Shown: piece by piece, positions 8,758 to 16,554 of the stretch
Layout of the letters: each line of letters starts with the position of its first letter
How positions within the stretch are numbered: the first letter of the stretch is position 1
From: Prevotella corporis DSM 18810 = JCM 8529
GTDB lineage: Bacteria; Bacteroidota; Bacteroidia; Bacteroidales; Bacteroidaceae
Assembly (NCBI RefSeq): GCF_000430525.1
Contig: NZ_KE387157.1
Span: forward strand, 62,538-126,537
Length of the DNA stretch: 64,000 nt
Direction: 5' to 3'
The notes under the pieces: model-generated
What the model saw: only the letters and a program-made list of their open reading frames with translations
Told to the model about the DNA's origin: nothing
Database searches by the model: none
Program-made: the position numbers and the translations under genes

Positions 8758-9681
8758 CTATCGTTTGTGTTGAAACAGTGTCGTTGCCAGTACGCCGATG
8801 ATGACAAGTGCAGCACCGATGAAATGGTAAGGATGGAGCTGTTCGCCCAGAATCATGATGCCTCCCATGACCGAAATCACAGGCGTGAGGTTGTTGAGCA
8901 CGGCAACCTGCGACGCTGGGATGTGGGCCAGTGCGTAGTTGTTGAAAAGCGAGGTGACCAACGACGACAAGACGCCGAGGTAGAGGATGGCATAGATGAA
9001 TTGTAGGTCGAAAACCGGTGCGAAATAGTCCGCCACAGTGCCGTCGGCCATGTGATAGCCCAAGGCAATAACGTTGAAAACCACGTCTGCCAGTATAATC
9101 ATCACGACGGTGATGTCCATCGAACGGTAGTTGTGGTTGATTTTCCTGCCGAAGATATAATAGAAAACTATCGACAGAACACTCAGCAGAATGAGGATGT
9201 TGCCCAGCATACTGTCGCCCTGTATGGCCGTTCCGCTCATCAGGAAGATGTAGCACGTGCCGCCAATCGACACGATGACGCCCACAATCTGCCCGAAAGA
9301 ACTGCGTTCCTTGAGCATGACCGATGCCAGAATGAGCGTCATCACTGGTGTGATGGCCGACAGAATGCCCGCCTCCGATGCAGTGGTGTATTGCAGTCCG
9401 ATGGCCTGCAGTGCGAAGAACAGCAACGGATAGAACACCGACACTGACAACAACTGCCACAGTTGCCTTCGGTTGAGTTGTGGTTTCTCGACATAGCCGA
9501 GCATGAACACCACGAAAAGGGCGATTGTTGCCGCATTGAAGCGGTGGGCGAGCAGGTCGAGTGGGGAGGAGACACGCAGCGCTATCTTCACGAAAACAAA
9601 CGACAGTCCGATGATGAGCGTTGACAGTGCCATGCCAATATAGGCCTTTGTGTTACTCTCGTGTGTGGTTATTTTCTTCAT
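8758..9681 (-). CDS. EamA/DMT-family transporter
   Basis: 307 residues with about ten hydrophobic segments arranged as two five-helix EamA repeats. The first begins with YIGMALSTLIIGLSFVFVKI and the second around MDITVVMIILADVVFNVIAL. Features typical of the drug/metabolite transporter superfamily include TASEAGILSAITPVMTLILA, the conserved Pro-containing motif at the end of repeat one, and NNLTPVISVMGGIMILGE in repeat two. It should be an inner-membrane exporter of a small metabolite; the substrate is unknown. A 238-residue frame in another phase over the same DNA is an artefact of codon bias. Confidence 0.88.
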   Translation of the reverse strand: MKKITTHESNTKAYIGMALSTLIIGLSFVFVKIALRVSSPLDLLAHRFNAATIALFVVFMLGYVEKPQLNRRQLWQLLSVSVFYPLLFFALQAIGLQYTTASEAGILSAITPVMTLILASVMLKERSSFGQIVGVIVSIGGTCYIFLMSGTAIQGDSMLGNILILLSVLSIVFYYIFGRKINHNYRSMDITVVMIILADVVFNVIALGYHMADGTVADYFAPVFDLQFIYAILYLGVLSSLVTSLFNNYALAHIPASQVAVLNNLTPVISVMGGIMILGEQLHPYHFIGAALVIIGVLATTLFQHKR

Positions 9682-9682
9682 T

Positions 9683-9955
9683 TTACGCCTTTTCCCCTTC
9701 TTTCCAACGTTTCAACCGCTTCATGCCACGTGTGAACAGCCAGGCCATGATTCGGTTGTGTCCGCCCTTCATCATTATCTGACGGCAATGTTCCTGAAAT
9801 TCGCGCACATCGTTGCATTCATCTGTGAACTTGCCTTCTGCATAACAGTAGCTGCAATAGACGTCGCTCCTGCTTCCGTCGGCATTCGTTCCGCCTTGTT
9901 GCGGGTCGTGTTTGAGTGGCATTCCGCAACTCTGGCAAATCTTATTCTTTTTCAT
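9683..9955 (-). CDS. Putative zinc-ribbon protein
   Basis: 90 residues beginning KKNKICQSCGMPLKHDP, with a second Cys pair CSYCYAEGKF. The CxxC...CxxC spacing fits the small zinc-ribbon family found in many bacteria, often annotated as putative zinc ribbon domain (zf-ribbon_2 type). The C-terminal half is helical and basic. It lies 21 nt after the HD-domain gene and 1 nt before the EamA gene on the same strand, so it is probably in one operon with them. Its biochemical role is not known. Confidence 0.75.
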   Translation of the reverse strand: MKKNKICQSCGMPLKHDPQQGGTNADGSRSDVYCSYCYAEGKFTDECNDVREFQEHCRQIMMKGGHNRIMAWLFTRGMKRLKRWKEGEKA

Positions 9956-9976
9956 TATATGTAGTTATGTAAAAAG

Positions 9977-10684
9977 TCACTCCTTGATATTCGCCACATT
10001 CGGCTCCAATCCGTTGAGATAGCGCCATGCATGCAGATATTTGTTCAGTCGGCTGAGGTCGTTTTCCTTCAGATCGGTCAAGCGGGTGAGGGTCATATTG
10101 TCCTCCAAGTCGGCTATTTTCACCTCATGCGCCGTGGCATTCCGTTCGCATCGTCTGATGAACTCGGCATAAGTTTCACCCTTTTTGCGTGTCAATGCAA
10201 CCACGGCCTCTACCGTTTCAGCTGAGAAACCGAGTCGGCGCAGTTCTTCCTCGGTGGTATCAGTGTCCTCAAGAACATCGTGGAGCAGGGCAGCCATCTT
10301 CTTTTCGCACACGCATCGTGCCGAAACGCGTACGGGATGGAAATAATAGTCCATGCCAGCCTTGTCTTTCTGTCCGTAGTGCTTGTGCATCAGTAGGTTG
10401 AGTGCCTTGAGATAAAGCTCGTGGTTCTCACCTTCCCAATTGTCCATAAAGCGGCATTCGGGCACGAATGTCAGGCGCAAGCCCTCCAATCGCGCAACGG
10501 TGGCTGGTTCGTTCCAACCCCAGTGGGTCATGCAATCGGCCATCCCAAGCAGCTGTTTCTCAATGGTTTCGATGTAGTTCTTGCCACATGCGAAGTCAAT
10601 CACGTCGGCCAGCTCGTCGCACTGTGTGCGATAAACCCCGTTATCCTCGTCGTAGAGCAGACGAAAAGTATAATCTCTGTTCAT
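9977..10684 (-). CDS. HD-domain phosphohydrolase, SpoT-hydrolase-like
   Basis: 235 residues. The HD core has His116 (FHPVRV), His135-Asp136 (ALLHDVLEDTD), Glu139-Asp140, and a later KIADLEDN, which is the set seen in Mn-dependent (p)ppGpp hydrolase domains of RelA/SpoT enzymes and small alarmone hydrolases. No synthetase, TGS or ACT domain follows. The N-terminal 100 residues are family-specific. It is plausibly a small alarmone or nucleotide hydrolase; (p)ppGpp as substrate is inference. It is the first gene of the run with the zinc ribbon and transporter genes. Confidence 0.72.
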   Translation of the reverse strand: MNRDYTFRLLYDEDNGVYRTQCDELADVIDFACGKNYIETIEKQLLGMADCMTHWGWNEPATVARLEGLRLTFVPECRFMDNWEGENHELYLKALNLLMHKHYGQKDKAGMDYYFHPVRVSARCVCEKKMAALLHDVLEDTDTTEEELRRLGFSAETVEAVVALTRKKGETYAEFIRRCERNATAHEVKIADLEDNMTLTRLTDLKENDLSRLNKYLHAWRYLNGLEPNVANIKE

Positions 10685-10899
10685 AGTCTCTTTGCGGTTT
10701 GTTTCCGAATACCACTACAAAATTACTCATTTTGTCATGAAAGGACAATAATATGTCAGATTTTCTTCTTCTTTTATTTCCTTCATGGTGGATAGTGGCT
10801 GCCCTTGCGTTTTTTTTGAGTGGTCAAAAATATTGACAAAAATCCATTTTTCTCACCTCGTCTGCAACGGTTTGTCTCGCAGTGTGTTAGCGTGTCACT

Positions 10900-10985
10900 G
10901 GCGATAGGTCAGGAATTGTCGTGCAAAACCTGACCTATTGACGTGCAAAACCTGACCTATTGTCGGTTGAAAGCTGACCTTTCAC
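10900..10985. repeat. 22-bp intergenic repeat array A
   Basis: The 382-bp gap 10685-11066 has no gene. It holds GTGCAAAACCTGACCTATTG repeated in tandem at 10921 and 10943. The GACCT core recurs at 10932, 10954 and 10976, exactly 22 bp apart, and an inverted AGGTCAGG lies at 10906. Same family as the arrays at 26.4/32.8, 38.6, 47.1, 51.1, 55.6 and 63.6 kb. Confidence 0.85.
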
Positions 10986-11066
10986 CTTGCGATTGGTGAG
11001 CAATGGCAGTGCGATGCTGAAAATATTTTACAATCATCTGGTTGTCATCCCAATGGATGGCTCGAC

Positions 11067-12143
11067 CTATTTTTTCATTTTTGCCTTGCGTGCGTACTCG
11101 AAAAGCGACCTTGGCAAGTGGCAGTAGCCCGTCGGATTCTTGTCGAGATAGTCCTGATGATATTCCTCGGCTCTGTAGAAGTTTTTCAGCGGTAGCAGTT
11201 CCACTTCGAGAGGAACGGAGTGTTTTCGCTCCTCCTTGTCGAATACCTTGCGGATGATGTCCTTGTCGGCCTTGTCGGTGAAGTAAACGCCGGTGCGGTA
11301 CTGTGTTCCGTGGTCGTTTCCCTGTCGGTTGAGACTCGTTGGGTCGATGGAGTCGAAGTAAAGGCCGATGAGGAACTCAAGGCTGACTACCGACGGGTCG
11401 TAAACGATGTGCACGGCCTCGGCAAAGCCCGTGCGGTCGGTGCAGACTTCCTCGTAGGTGGGATTCTTGGTCGTGCCGTTGGCATAGCCCACCTCTGTGG
11501 AGACGACTCCCTCTATCTGCTTGATGTAGTGTTCGGTACCCCAGAAGCAGCCGCCGGCAACATATATTTCCTTCTCTTGCCGTAGGAGTTTCATGTATTT
11601 TCCGTATCCTTCCTTTTCCATATCCTCGATTGGTATGAACTTCAGCGATGCGCTGTTGATGCAATAGCGCAGCCCTCCCTTGTCCTTCGGGCCATCGTTG
11701 AAAACGTGTCCCAAGTGGGCATTGCCCGTCTTGCTTCTGACTTCGGTGCGCTGCATGCCGTGCGAATTGTCGGCATGCTTGTCGATGAGGTCATCGCTGA
11801 TGGGTTTCGTGAATGCGGGCCACCCGCATCCGGAGTCGTATTTGTCGGTCGATAGGAACAGTGGCTCGCCCGTTGTCACATCGACGTAGATGCCCTTTCT
11901 GAACTCATCGTCGTACTCGTTGGTAAAAGGCCGTTCGGTGGCAGCGTGTTGGGTCACCTCGTACTGTTCGGGAGTGAGCCTTGCACGTAGCGTTGCGTCG
12001 TCGGGCCTTGTGAATTTAGTCTTTTCTTCCATGTTTTGTCCTTTCGTTTTCGGGTTGGTTGTTGATGCACGCTGCTGACTGCAAGCAGCAAGCAAAAAGG
12101 CCATCACGAGGAGTGACAGGCTTAGGATGATAGTTTTCCCCAT
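11067..12143 (-). CDS. Bifunctional MsrB-MsrA methionine sulfoxide reductase, lipoprotein
   Basis: Repairs both R- and S-methionine sulfoxide in proteins. The start at 12143 gives a lipoprotein signal [21 protein letters not shown]; the frame could start 13 codons earlier at 12182. MsrB comes first: [14 protein letters not shown], and [11 protein letters not shown] with catalytic Cys161. MsrA follows: [10 protein letters not shown] with catalytic Cys199, and later [11 protein letters not shown]. The MsrB domain lacks both CxxC pairs that bind structural zinc in many homologues (VDVT and SKTG at those positions), so it is the zinc-free type. The lipid anchor suggests a periplasmic or envelope-exposed repair enzyme, which would need a membrane electron donor. 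Confidence 0.9.
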   Translation of the reverse strand: MGKTIILSLSLLVMAFLLAACSQQRASTTNPKTKGQNMEEKTKFTRPDDATLRARLTPEQYEVTQHAATERPFTNEYDDEFRKGIYVDVTTGEPLFLSTDKYDSGCGWPAFTKPISDDLIDKHADNSHGMQRTEVRSKTGNAHLGHVFNDGPKDKGGLRYCINSASLKFIPIEDMEKEGYGKYMKLLRQEKEIYVAGGCFWGTEHYIKQIEGVVSTEVGYANGTTKNPTYEEVCTDRTGFAEAVHIVYDPSVVSLEFLIGLYFDSIDPTSLNRQGNDHGTQYRTGVYFTDKADKDIIRKVFDKEERKHSVPLEVELLPLKNFYRAEEYHQDYLDKNPTGYCHLPRSLFEYARKAKMKK

Positions 12144-12229
12144 CTCCAACGTGATACTGTTGTTCGCTGTTGGTTTTCTCACAGGCTGATGGTTATGATA
12201 GTAAACTGATTGGGGATGCTTTCTGACGG

Positions 12230-13171
12230 TTATTTCTCGCCCTTATCCTGAAGGAATCGCTCTGCCTCGATGGCGGCCATTGCGCCAGTGCCAGCGGCTA
12301 CCACACCTTGGCGGTAGATTGGGTCGGCAACGTCGCCGGCTGCATAGACTCCTTCGATGTTGGTGGCTGTCGAGCGAGGCTTGGTAATGATGAATCCCTG
12401 CTGGTCGAGTTCGAGTTGTCCTTTGAATAGCTCAGTGTTCGGTGTGTGACCGATGGCGAGGAAGAAACCGTCGATGGCGATGTCGTAGTTCTCCTCGTTC
12501 TGTTCGCCCTTGTTCCTTACCAAATGAGCGCCCTCAACACCCTGTTCGCCGAAGAGACCGACTGTGTTGGTGTTGAAGAGAATCTCTATGTTCTCCTGTT
12601 CCATGACGCGCTTCTGCATGATTTCGGCAGCACGGAGGAACGGTTTGCGTACAATCATATACACTTTCTTGGCCAGTCCCGACAGGTACATGGCCTCCTC
12701 GCAGGCTGTGTCGCCACCGCCGACGACGGCCACCGTGCGCTTGCGGTAGAAGAAACCGTCGCATGTGGCGCATGCACTGACACCCTGTCCGCGGTATTTC
12801 TCCTCGTCGGGAAGTCCAAGGTACTTGGCACTTGCTCCCGTTGCTATGATTACGGTGCTGGCCTCAATGACGTTGCCTCGCTCATCCTCGCAAATGAACG
12901 GGCGCTTGCTGAGGTCGGCCTTGACGATAGCTCCGTCGCGCACGTCGGCGCCTACGTTGACGGCCTGCTGGTTCATCTCCATCATGAGCTGGTTGGCGTC
13001 GATGCCGTCCTTGAAACCGGGGAAGTTTTCAATGATAGTCGTAGTTGTCAACTGTCCACCGGGCTGGATGCCACGGTAGAGTACTGGCTGCAAGTTAGAT
13101 CGGCTTGCATATATGGCAGCTGTATAGCCCGCCGGGCCGCTGCCGATGATGAGTGTTTTTACCTTTTCCAT
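12230..13171 (-). CDS. trxB: Thioredoxin-disulfide reductase
   Basis: 313 residues, full length. It transfers electrons from NADPH through FAD to thioredoxin. It has an N-terminal FAD-binding [11 protein letters not shown], the redox-active CATC at 134-137, an NADPH-binding [12 protein letters not shown], and a C-terminal FAD motif [10 protein letters not shown]. It is cytoplasmic. It lies downstream of the deoxynucleoside kinase genes and upstream of the MsrB-MsrA gene on the same strand; the three form a loose redox and nucleotide-metabolism run, with gaps of about 60-90 nt. Confidence 0.97.
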   Translation of the reverse strand: MEKVKTLIIGSGPAGYTAAIYASRSNLQPVLYRGIQPGGQLTTTTIIENFPGFKDGIDANQLMMEMNQQAVNVGADVRDGAIVKADLSKRPFICEDERGNVIEASTVIIATGASAKYLGLPDEEKYRGQGVSACATCDGFFYRKRTVAVVGGGDTACEEAMYLSGLAKKVYMIVRKPFLRAAEIMQKRVMEQENIEILFNTNTVGLFGEQGVEGAHLVRNKGEQNEENYDIAIDGFFLAIGHTPNTELFKGQLELDQQGFIITKPRSTATNIEGVYAAGDVADPIYRQGVVAAGTGAMAAIEAERFLQDKGEK

Positions 13172-13227
13172 ATAGTTGTTATTGCAAAAATTGTTATGTA
13201 ATTTCGTCGGTGGCTCACCGTCGGTGT

Positions 13228-13848
13228 CTATTTTATGGGGAATAGGCCGAAGAGACGGTCGTCGATCATGTCTGTAACCTTCTGAAAGTCTTGCGAATTG
13301 TTAGCAAAGTCGATGTTGTCGCCATCGACAATCATCAGGTGTCCGTCGTAGGACTTGATCCATTCCTCATATCTCTCGTTGAGACCCCGGAGGTAGTCGA
13401 TGCGCATGGTTTGCTCATACTCGCGTCCGCGCATCTGTATGTGGTCGATGAGGTGGGGAACGCTGCACCTTATGTAGATGAGCAGGTCGGGGAGCTTGAC
13501 GAGGCTGAGCATGAGGTCGAACAAATGGGTGTAGTTGTCGAAGTCACGGTCGCTCATGAGTCCCATATCGTGCAGATTGGGGGCAAATATCCTTGCGTCC
13601 TCGAATATCGTACGGTCTTGGATGACGGTGTCGGCCGATCGCGATATCTCCACTACGTCGCGGAATCGCTTGTTGAGGAAGTAGATTTGCAGGTTGAATG
13701 CCCAGCGGTTCATATCCTCATAGTAGTCAGCCAGATAGGGGTTGTTATCGACGGGCTCGAAATGTGCCTTCCATCCGTATCTTTTTGCGAGCATGGTGGT
13801 GAGTGTTGTTTTTCCAGCTCCTATGTTTCCAGCTATTGCTATATGCAT
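13228..13848 (-). CDS. Deoxynucleoside kinase (copy 1 of tandem pair)
   Basis: 206 residues from the ATG at 13848, which starts MHIAIAGNIGAGKTTLT exactly like the neighbouring paralogue; the longer frame to 13974 is extension into the upstream gene. P-loop GNIGAGKTT, the DRTIFED motif (DRS/DRT catalytic and Arg residues) and an RGREYEQ lid are those of the dCK/dGK family, which phosphorylates salvaged deoxynucleosides. It lies 34 nt after its paralogue. The two proteins differ strongly outside the motifs, so they may have different base preference or form a heterodimer, as known for Lactobacillus dAK/dGK pairs. Confidence 0.88.
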   Translation of the reverse strand: MHIAIAGNIGAGKTTLTTMLAKRYGWKAHFEPVDNNPYLADYYEDMNRWAFNLQIYFLNKRFRDVVEISRSADTVIQDRTIFEDARIFAPNLHDMGLMSDRDFDNYTHLFDLMLSLVKLPDLLIYIRCSVPHLIDHIQMRGREYEQTMRIDYLRGLNERYEEWIKSYDGHLMIVDGDNIDFANNSQDFQKVTDMIDDRLFGLFPIK

Positions 13849-13882
13849 ATTCGTTATTGTTTTACTTGTTTTTGAAACGTTA

Positions 13883-14497
13883 TTAGAATAGTCCGAAGAG
13901 CACACGGTCGATCTTGTCGGTGATGAAACCAAAGTCCTTGGGCTCATGTTCGTAATCAAGCTCGTCAACATCAATGGTCAGCACACGTCCTTTATACTGG
14001 CAGTTGATGAAATCCTCGTAGCGCTTGTTGATGTTCTCAAGGTAATCGAGTGGCATTTTCTGCTCATAGTCGCGTCCTCGCTTCTCTATGTTGGCTACAA
14101 GGTGACTCACCGGTGCCCGTAGATAAATCATCAGGTCGGGATAGCGCACGATGTCGGTCATGTCCTCGAAGAGTTCCATGTAGGTTTGGTAGTCGCGCTC
14201 GTCGAGATTGCCCATGGCGTAGTTGCTGGCGGTGAACACATAGACGCCTTCGTAGATGGAACGGTCTTGGATGATGTCGTCTTTGCTTTCGCTTATTTCA
14301 ATTAGGTCCTTGAAACGCTCCTTGAGGAAAAATACCTCCATGGGGAACGACCAGCGCTTGATGTCCTTGTAATAGTCGTCGAGATACGGATTGAAGTCCA
14401 CCGACTCAAACCTTGGCTTCCAGCCGTAACGCTTGGAGAGCATTTTGGTGAGCGTTGTCTTTCCGCTTCCTATGTTTCCTGCTATTGCGATGTGCAT
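13883..14497 (-). CDS. Deoxynucleoside kinase (copy 2 of tandem pair)
   Basis: 204 residues. P-loop GNIGSGKTT at the N-terminus, DRSIYEGVYVF as the substrate/catalytic motif, and KRGRDYEQ as the arginine-rich lid. Family and fold are as for the adjacent gene. It has EGV where copy 1 has EDA after DR[ST]I[YF], a position close to the substrate site, so specificity may differ. It is the first gene of the pair. Confidence 0.9.
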   Translation of the reverse strand: MHIAIAGNIGSGKTTLTKMLSKRYGWKPRFESVDFNPYLDDYYKDIKRWSFPMEVFFLKERFKDLIEISESKDDIIQDRSIYEGVYVFTASNYAMGNLDERDYQTYMELFEDMTDIVRYPDLMIYLRAPVSHLVANIEKRGRDYEQKMPLDYLENINKRYEDFINCQYKGRVLTIDVDELDYEHEPKDFGFITDKIDRVLFGLF

Positions 14498-14680
14498 TGT
14501 CGTATTGTATGGCCACGTCCCGCCACATGGAACGGTGTGAACAACCGTCGGGTGGGTGAGCGGTGGCCGCTTTGTTGTGTGATTACTATTGTTGTTGTGG
14601 TCTGTCGTAGCTCGTTGTCAGCTGGCGGAGGGGAGGATGATGCCTCGGCTTGCCGCATGACGTGAGGCAGACACTGCTTG

Positions 14681-16147
14681 TCAGTGGATTCTTGGTTTGC
14701 CGATACAACCGTTGGGCATCTGTATCTTCAGCATGCTGCAGACGGTCGCTGCGATGTCGTTGACGGTCGTTTCGATGGACGATTCGCCGGGGTTGACATG
14801 CCAACCATACATGATCCATGGCAGATGGGTGTCGTAGGGGTAAGGCTGGCCGTGCTGAGTGCCAGTGTATGACGGTGAGTCCTTGGCTCCGAAGAATTGC
14901 GGACGGGTCACTACGCCTATTGCTCCCGACCGATTGCGGAAATAACCGTTCTGCATGCGTACCTTAAAGAAGTCGGGCATGGTCTGCGTTGCCACTTTCT
15001 CCTCATCGAACACATAGAGGTATTGAGGGTCGGACTTGAGGAAATCGATGGCCTCATCAATCACTTCCTGCTTCTCTACTCCGGCTTGCATAATCATTTT
15101 GTCGTTGAAGTAGAACTGGTAGTTGTCCTCTCCGAAGACAGGGGCTATGCCGAACTTCGACTGTAGATGGGCATTGAGCTCCCGAACGGCTTTGTTGTAC
15201 TCGAAAGCACCTGCAGGGATGCGGTGACTCTTCAGGTAATTGTAGTTGTGGGCAGCCCCGTGGTCGGCTGTGAGGAAGAGAAGGTAGTTTCCTTTCCCTA
15301 CTTTCGCATCGAGGGTGTTGAGGAAATGGGCCAAATCCTTGTCGAGTTGCATATAGACGTCGTGGTTTTCAGCTCCCCTCGTTCCGTATTTGTGTCCGAT
15401 AGCATCGGTCGATGAGACGCTGACGGTGAGCATGTCGGTGGCATCGCCTTGTCCGAGTTTCTCGTTCTCTAAAGCTGCCTCGGCCATTCGGAAGGTCATC
15501 GTGACGCCAAGGTTGGAGGTCTTGATGTTGAAATTAGCTGCTGTGTGGTTCTTCTTGTTGAACTCCTGTACCCAAGAGGGCAGCTCTTTCATGTAGTAGG
15601 TTGAGGTGATGAAATGCCCTGCTGAGGTATCCCACCAATAAGCCGCATCTGCCGAGTGACCAGCGGGAAGGATGGAGGCACGGTCCTTAAGGGATATGCC
15701 GATGACCTTTGAGCAGAAATTGGACGCTAACTTAAGCTGGTCGCCAATAGTGGTGGTCAGCATGCGCCGTGGGCTCATCTTTCCTTCCTTACTGGTTGAG
15801 CCGACGGTCATAACGGTTGAGTCATCGCAGCAATAGACAAACTTGTTGTTATCTGAAAAATAGTTGCCCGCAATGCCGTGGATTGCCGGTATTGAACCAG
15901 AAAATATGGATGAATGGCCCACTGCCGTTATGGTGGGGGCGTAGTTGATGTGGGTATTCTCGAAAGAGAACCCGTCGGCAAGAAGTCGTTTCAGACCATC
16001 GCTGCCGAACTCGTCATTATACAAATAGAGATAGTCCCAGCGCATTTGATCGACAACGAGGCCAACGATGAGCTTCGGACGTGAAACTTGTGCCTGTGAG
16101 ACAATGGCCAAAGCCAGCAGCACGATGATTGTGGATAATTTTTTCAT
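14681..16147 (-). CDS. PafA-like alkaline phosphatase / type I phosphodiesterase family protein
   Basis: 488 residues from the ATG at 16147; the signal peptide MKKLSTIIVLLALAIVSQAQ follows, so it is periplasmic or exported. Metal ligands and nucleophile of the alkaline phosphatase superfamily are visible: VGLVVDQMRWDY (first Asp), NYAPTITAVGHSS with nucleophile Thr72, TADHGAAH, and TQHGQPYPYDTHLPWIMYG with the last His ligands. A Thr nucleophile is characteristic of PafA of Flavobacteriia (Thr79), a phosphate-insensitive phosphomonoesterase. A minus-strand TACCTTTG at 16206-16213 is a likely -7 box. Confidence 0.87.
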   Translation of the reverse strand: MKKLSTIIVLLALAIVSQAQVSRPKLIVGLVVDQMRWDYLYLYNDEFGSDGLKRLLADGFSFENTHINYAPTITAVGHSSIFSGSIPAIHGIAGNYFSDNNKFVYCCDDSTVMTVGSTSKEGKMSPRRMLTTTIGDQLKLASNFCSKVIGISLKDRASILPAGHSADAAYWWDTSAGHFITSTYYMKELPSWVQEFNKKNHTAANFNIKTSNLGVTMTFRMAEAALENEKLGQGDATDMLTVSVSSTDAIGHKYGTRGAENHDVYMQLDKDLAHFLNTLDAKVGKGNYLLFLTADHGAAHNYNYLKSHRIPAGAFEYNKAVRELNAHLQSKFGIAPVFGEDNYQFYFNDKMIMQAGVEKQEVIDEAIDFLKSDPQYLYVFDEEKVATQTMPDFFKVRMQNGYFRNRSGAIGVVTRPQFFGAKDSPSYTGTQHGQPYPYDTHLPWIMYGWHVNPGESSIETTVNDIAATVCSMLKIQMPNGCIGKPRIH

Positions 16148-16205
16148 CTTAGTGATATGATTACTTTGATTATTGAAAACTGATTGAAATTCGTTTGACC
16201 TGCCA

Positions 16206-16213
16206 CAAAGGTA
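16206..16213 (-). promoter_or_regulatory. -7 box for the PafA-like phosphatase gene
   Basis: TACCTTTG on the minus strand about 60 nt upstream of the start at 16147, with TTGC about 22 nt further upstream. Confidence 0.5.
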
Positions 16214-16253
16214 CAACTTTATTATGGAATAGATAGCAACGGGGACAGTTAAA

Positions 16254-16508
16254 TCATTTTTTTCGCCTCACTTCCCGCACCATCGCCAGCCGCTCCTCGT
16301 AGATGGGTTTCCATTTGTCGATCATGACCTGTAGGTTCTGACTTTGCTGTTGGAGTGTCAGATACTCTTCGGACGATTCGTCGCCAGCCCGTGAGAGTTC
16401 GAGCATCCGTGAGAGGAAGAGCTGTTGCTGACTGGCGGCACGCTGTAGCTGGTCGCCGAGCTTCTCAAGATTGTCGAGAAAGTCGATAGCTTTGTCGATA
16501 TGGTCCAT
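16254..16508 (-). CDS. Small coiled-coil protein of unknown function
   Basis: 84 residues, highly charged and helical throughout (MDHIDKAIDFLDNLEKLGDQ), rich in Gln/Glu/Leu heptad-like spacing, ending REVRRKK. No Cys and no signal peptide. It starts 46 nt after the TamL gene on the same strand and may be translated from the same transcript. I recognise no family. Confidence 0.55.
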   Translation of the reverse strand: MDHIDKAIDFLDNLEKLGDQLQRAASQQQLFLSRMLELSRAGDESSEEYLTLQQQSQNLQVMIDKWKPIYEERLAMVREVRRKK

Positions 16509-16554
16509 TTTTTGTTAGTGCGTTGGGATGTTGATGATGAGTTGATAGCGGGGG

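Noticed and set aside
8744..9460. A 238-residue frame on the minus strand
   Set aside because: It overlaps the EamA transporter gene in another phase; it is Arg/His-rich and low in hydrophobic structure, and the EamA frame has a clear membrane-protein pattern.
10900..10985. Tandem repeats as a CRISPR array
   Set aside because: The constant part is only about 9-13 bp with linkers of 9-13 bp, no 30-bp spacers, and no cas gene is nearby. The same unit occurs dispersed at many loci.
12446..13201. A 251-residue plus-strand frame
   Set aside because: It is antisense to trxB, whose motifs are intact; a long antisense frame is common at this codon bias.
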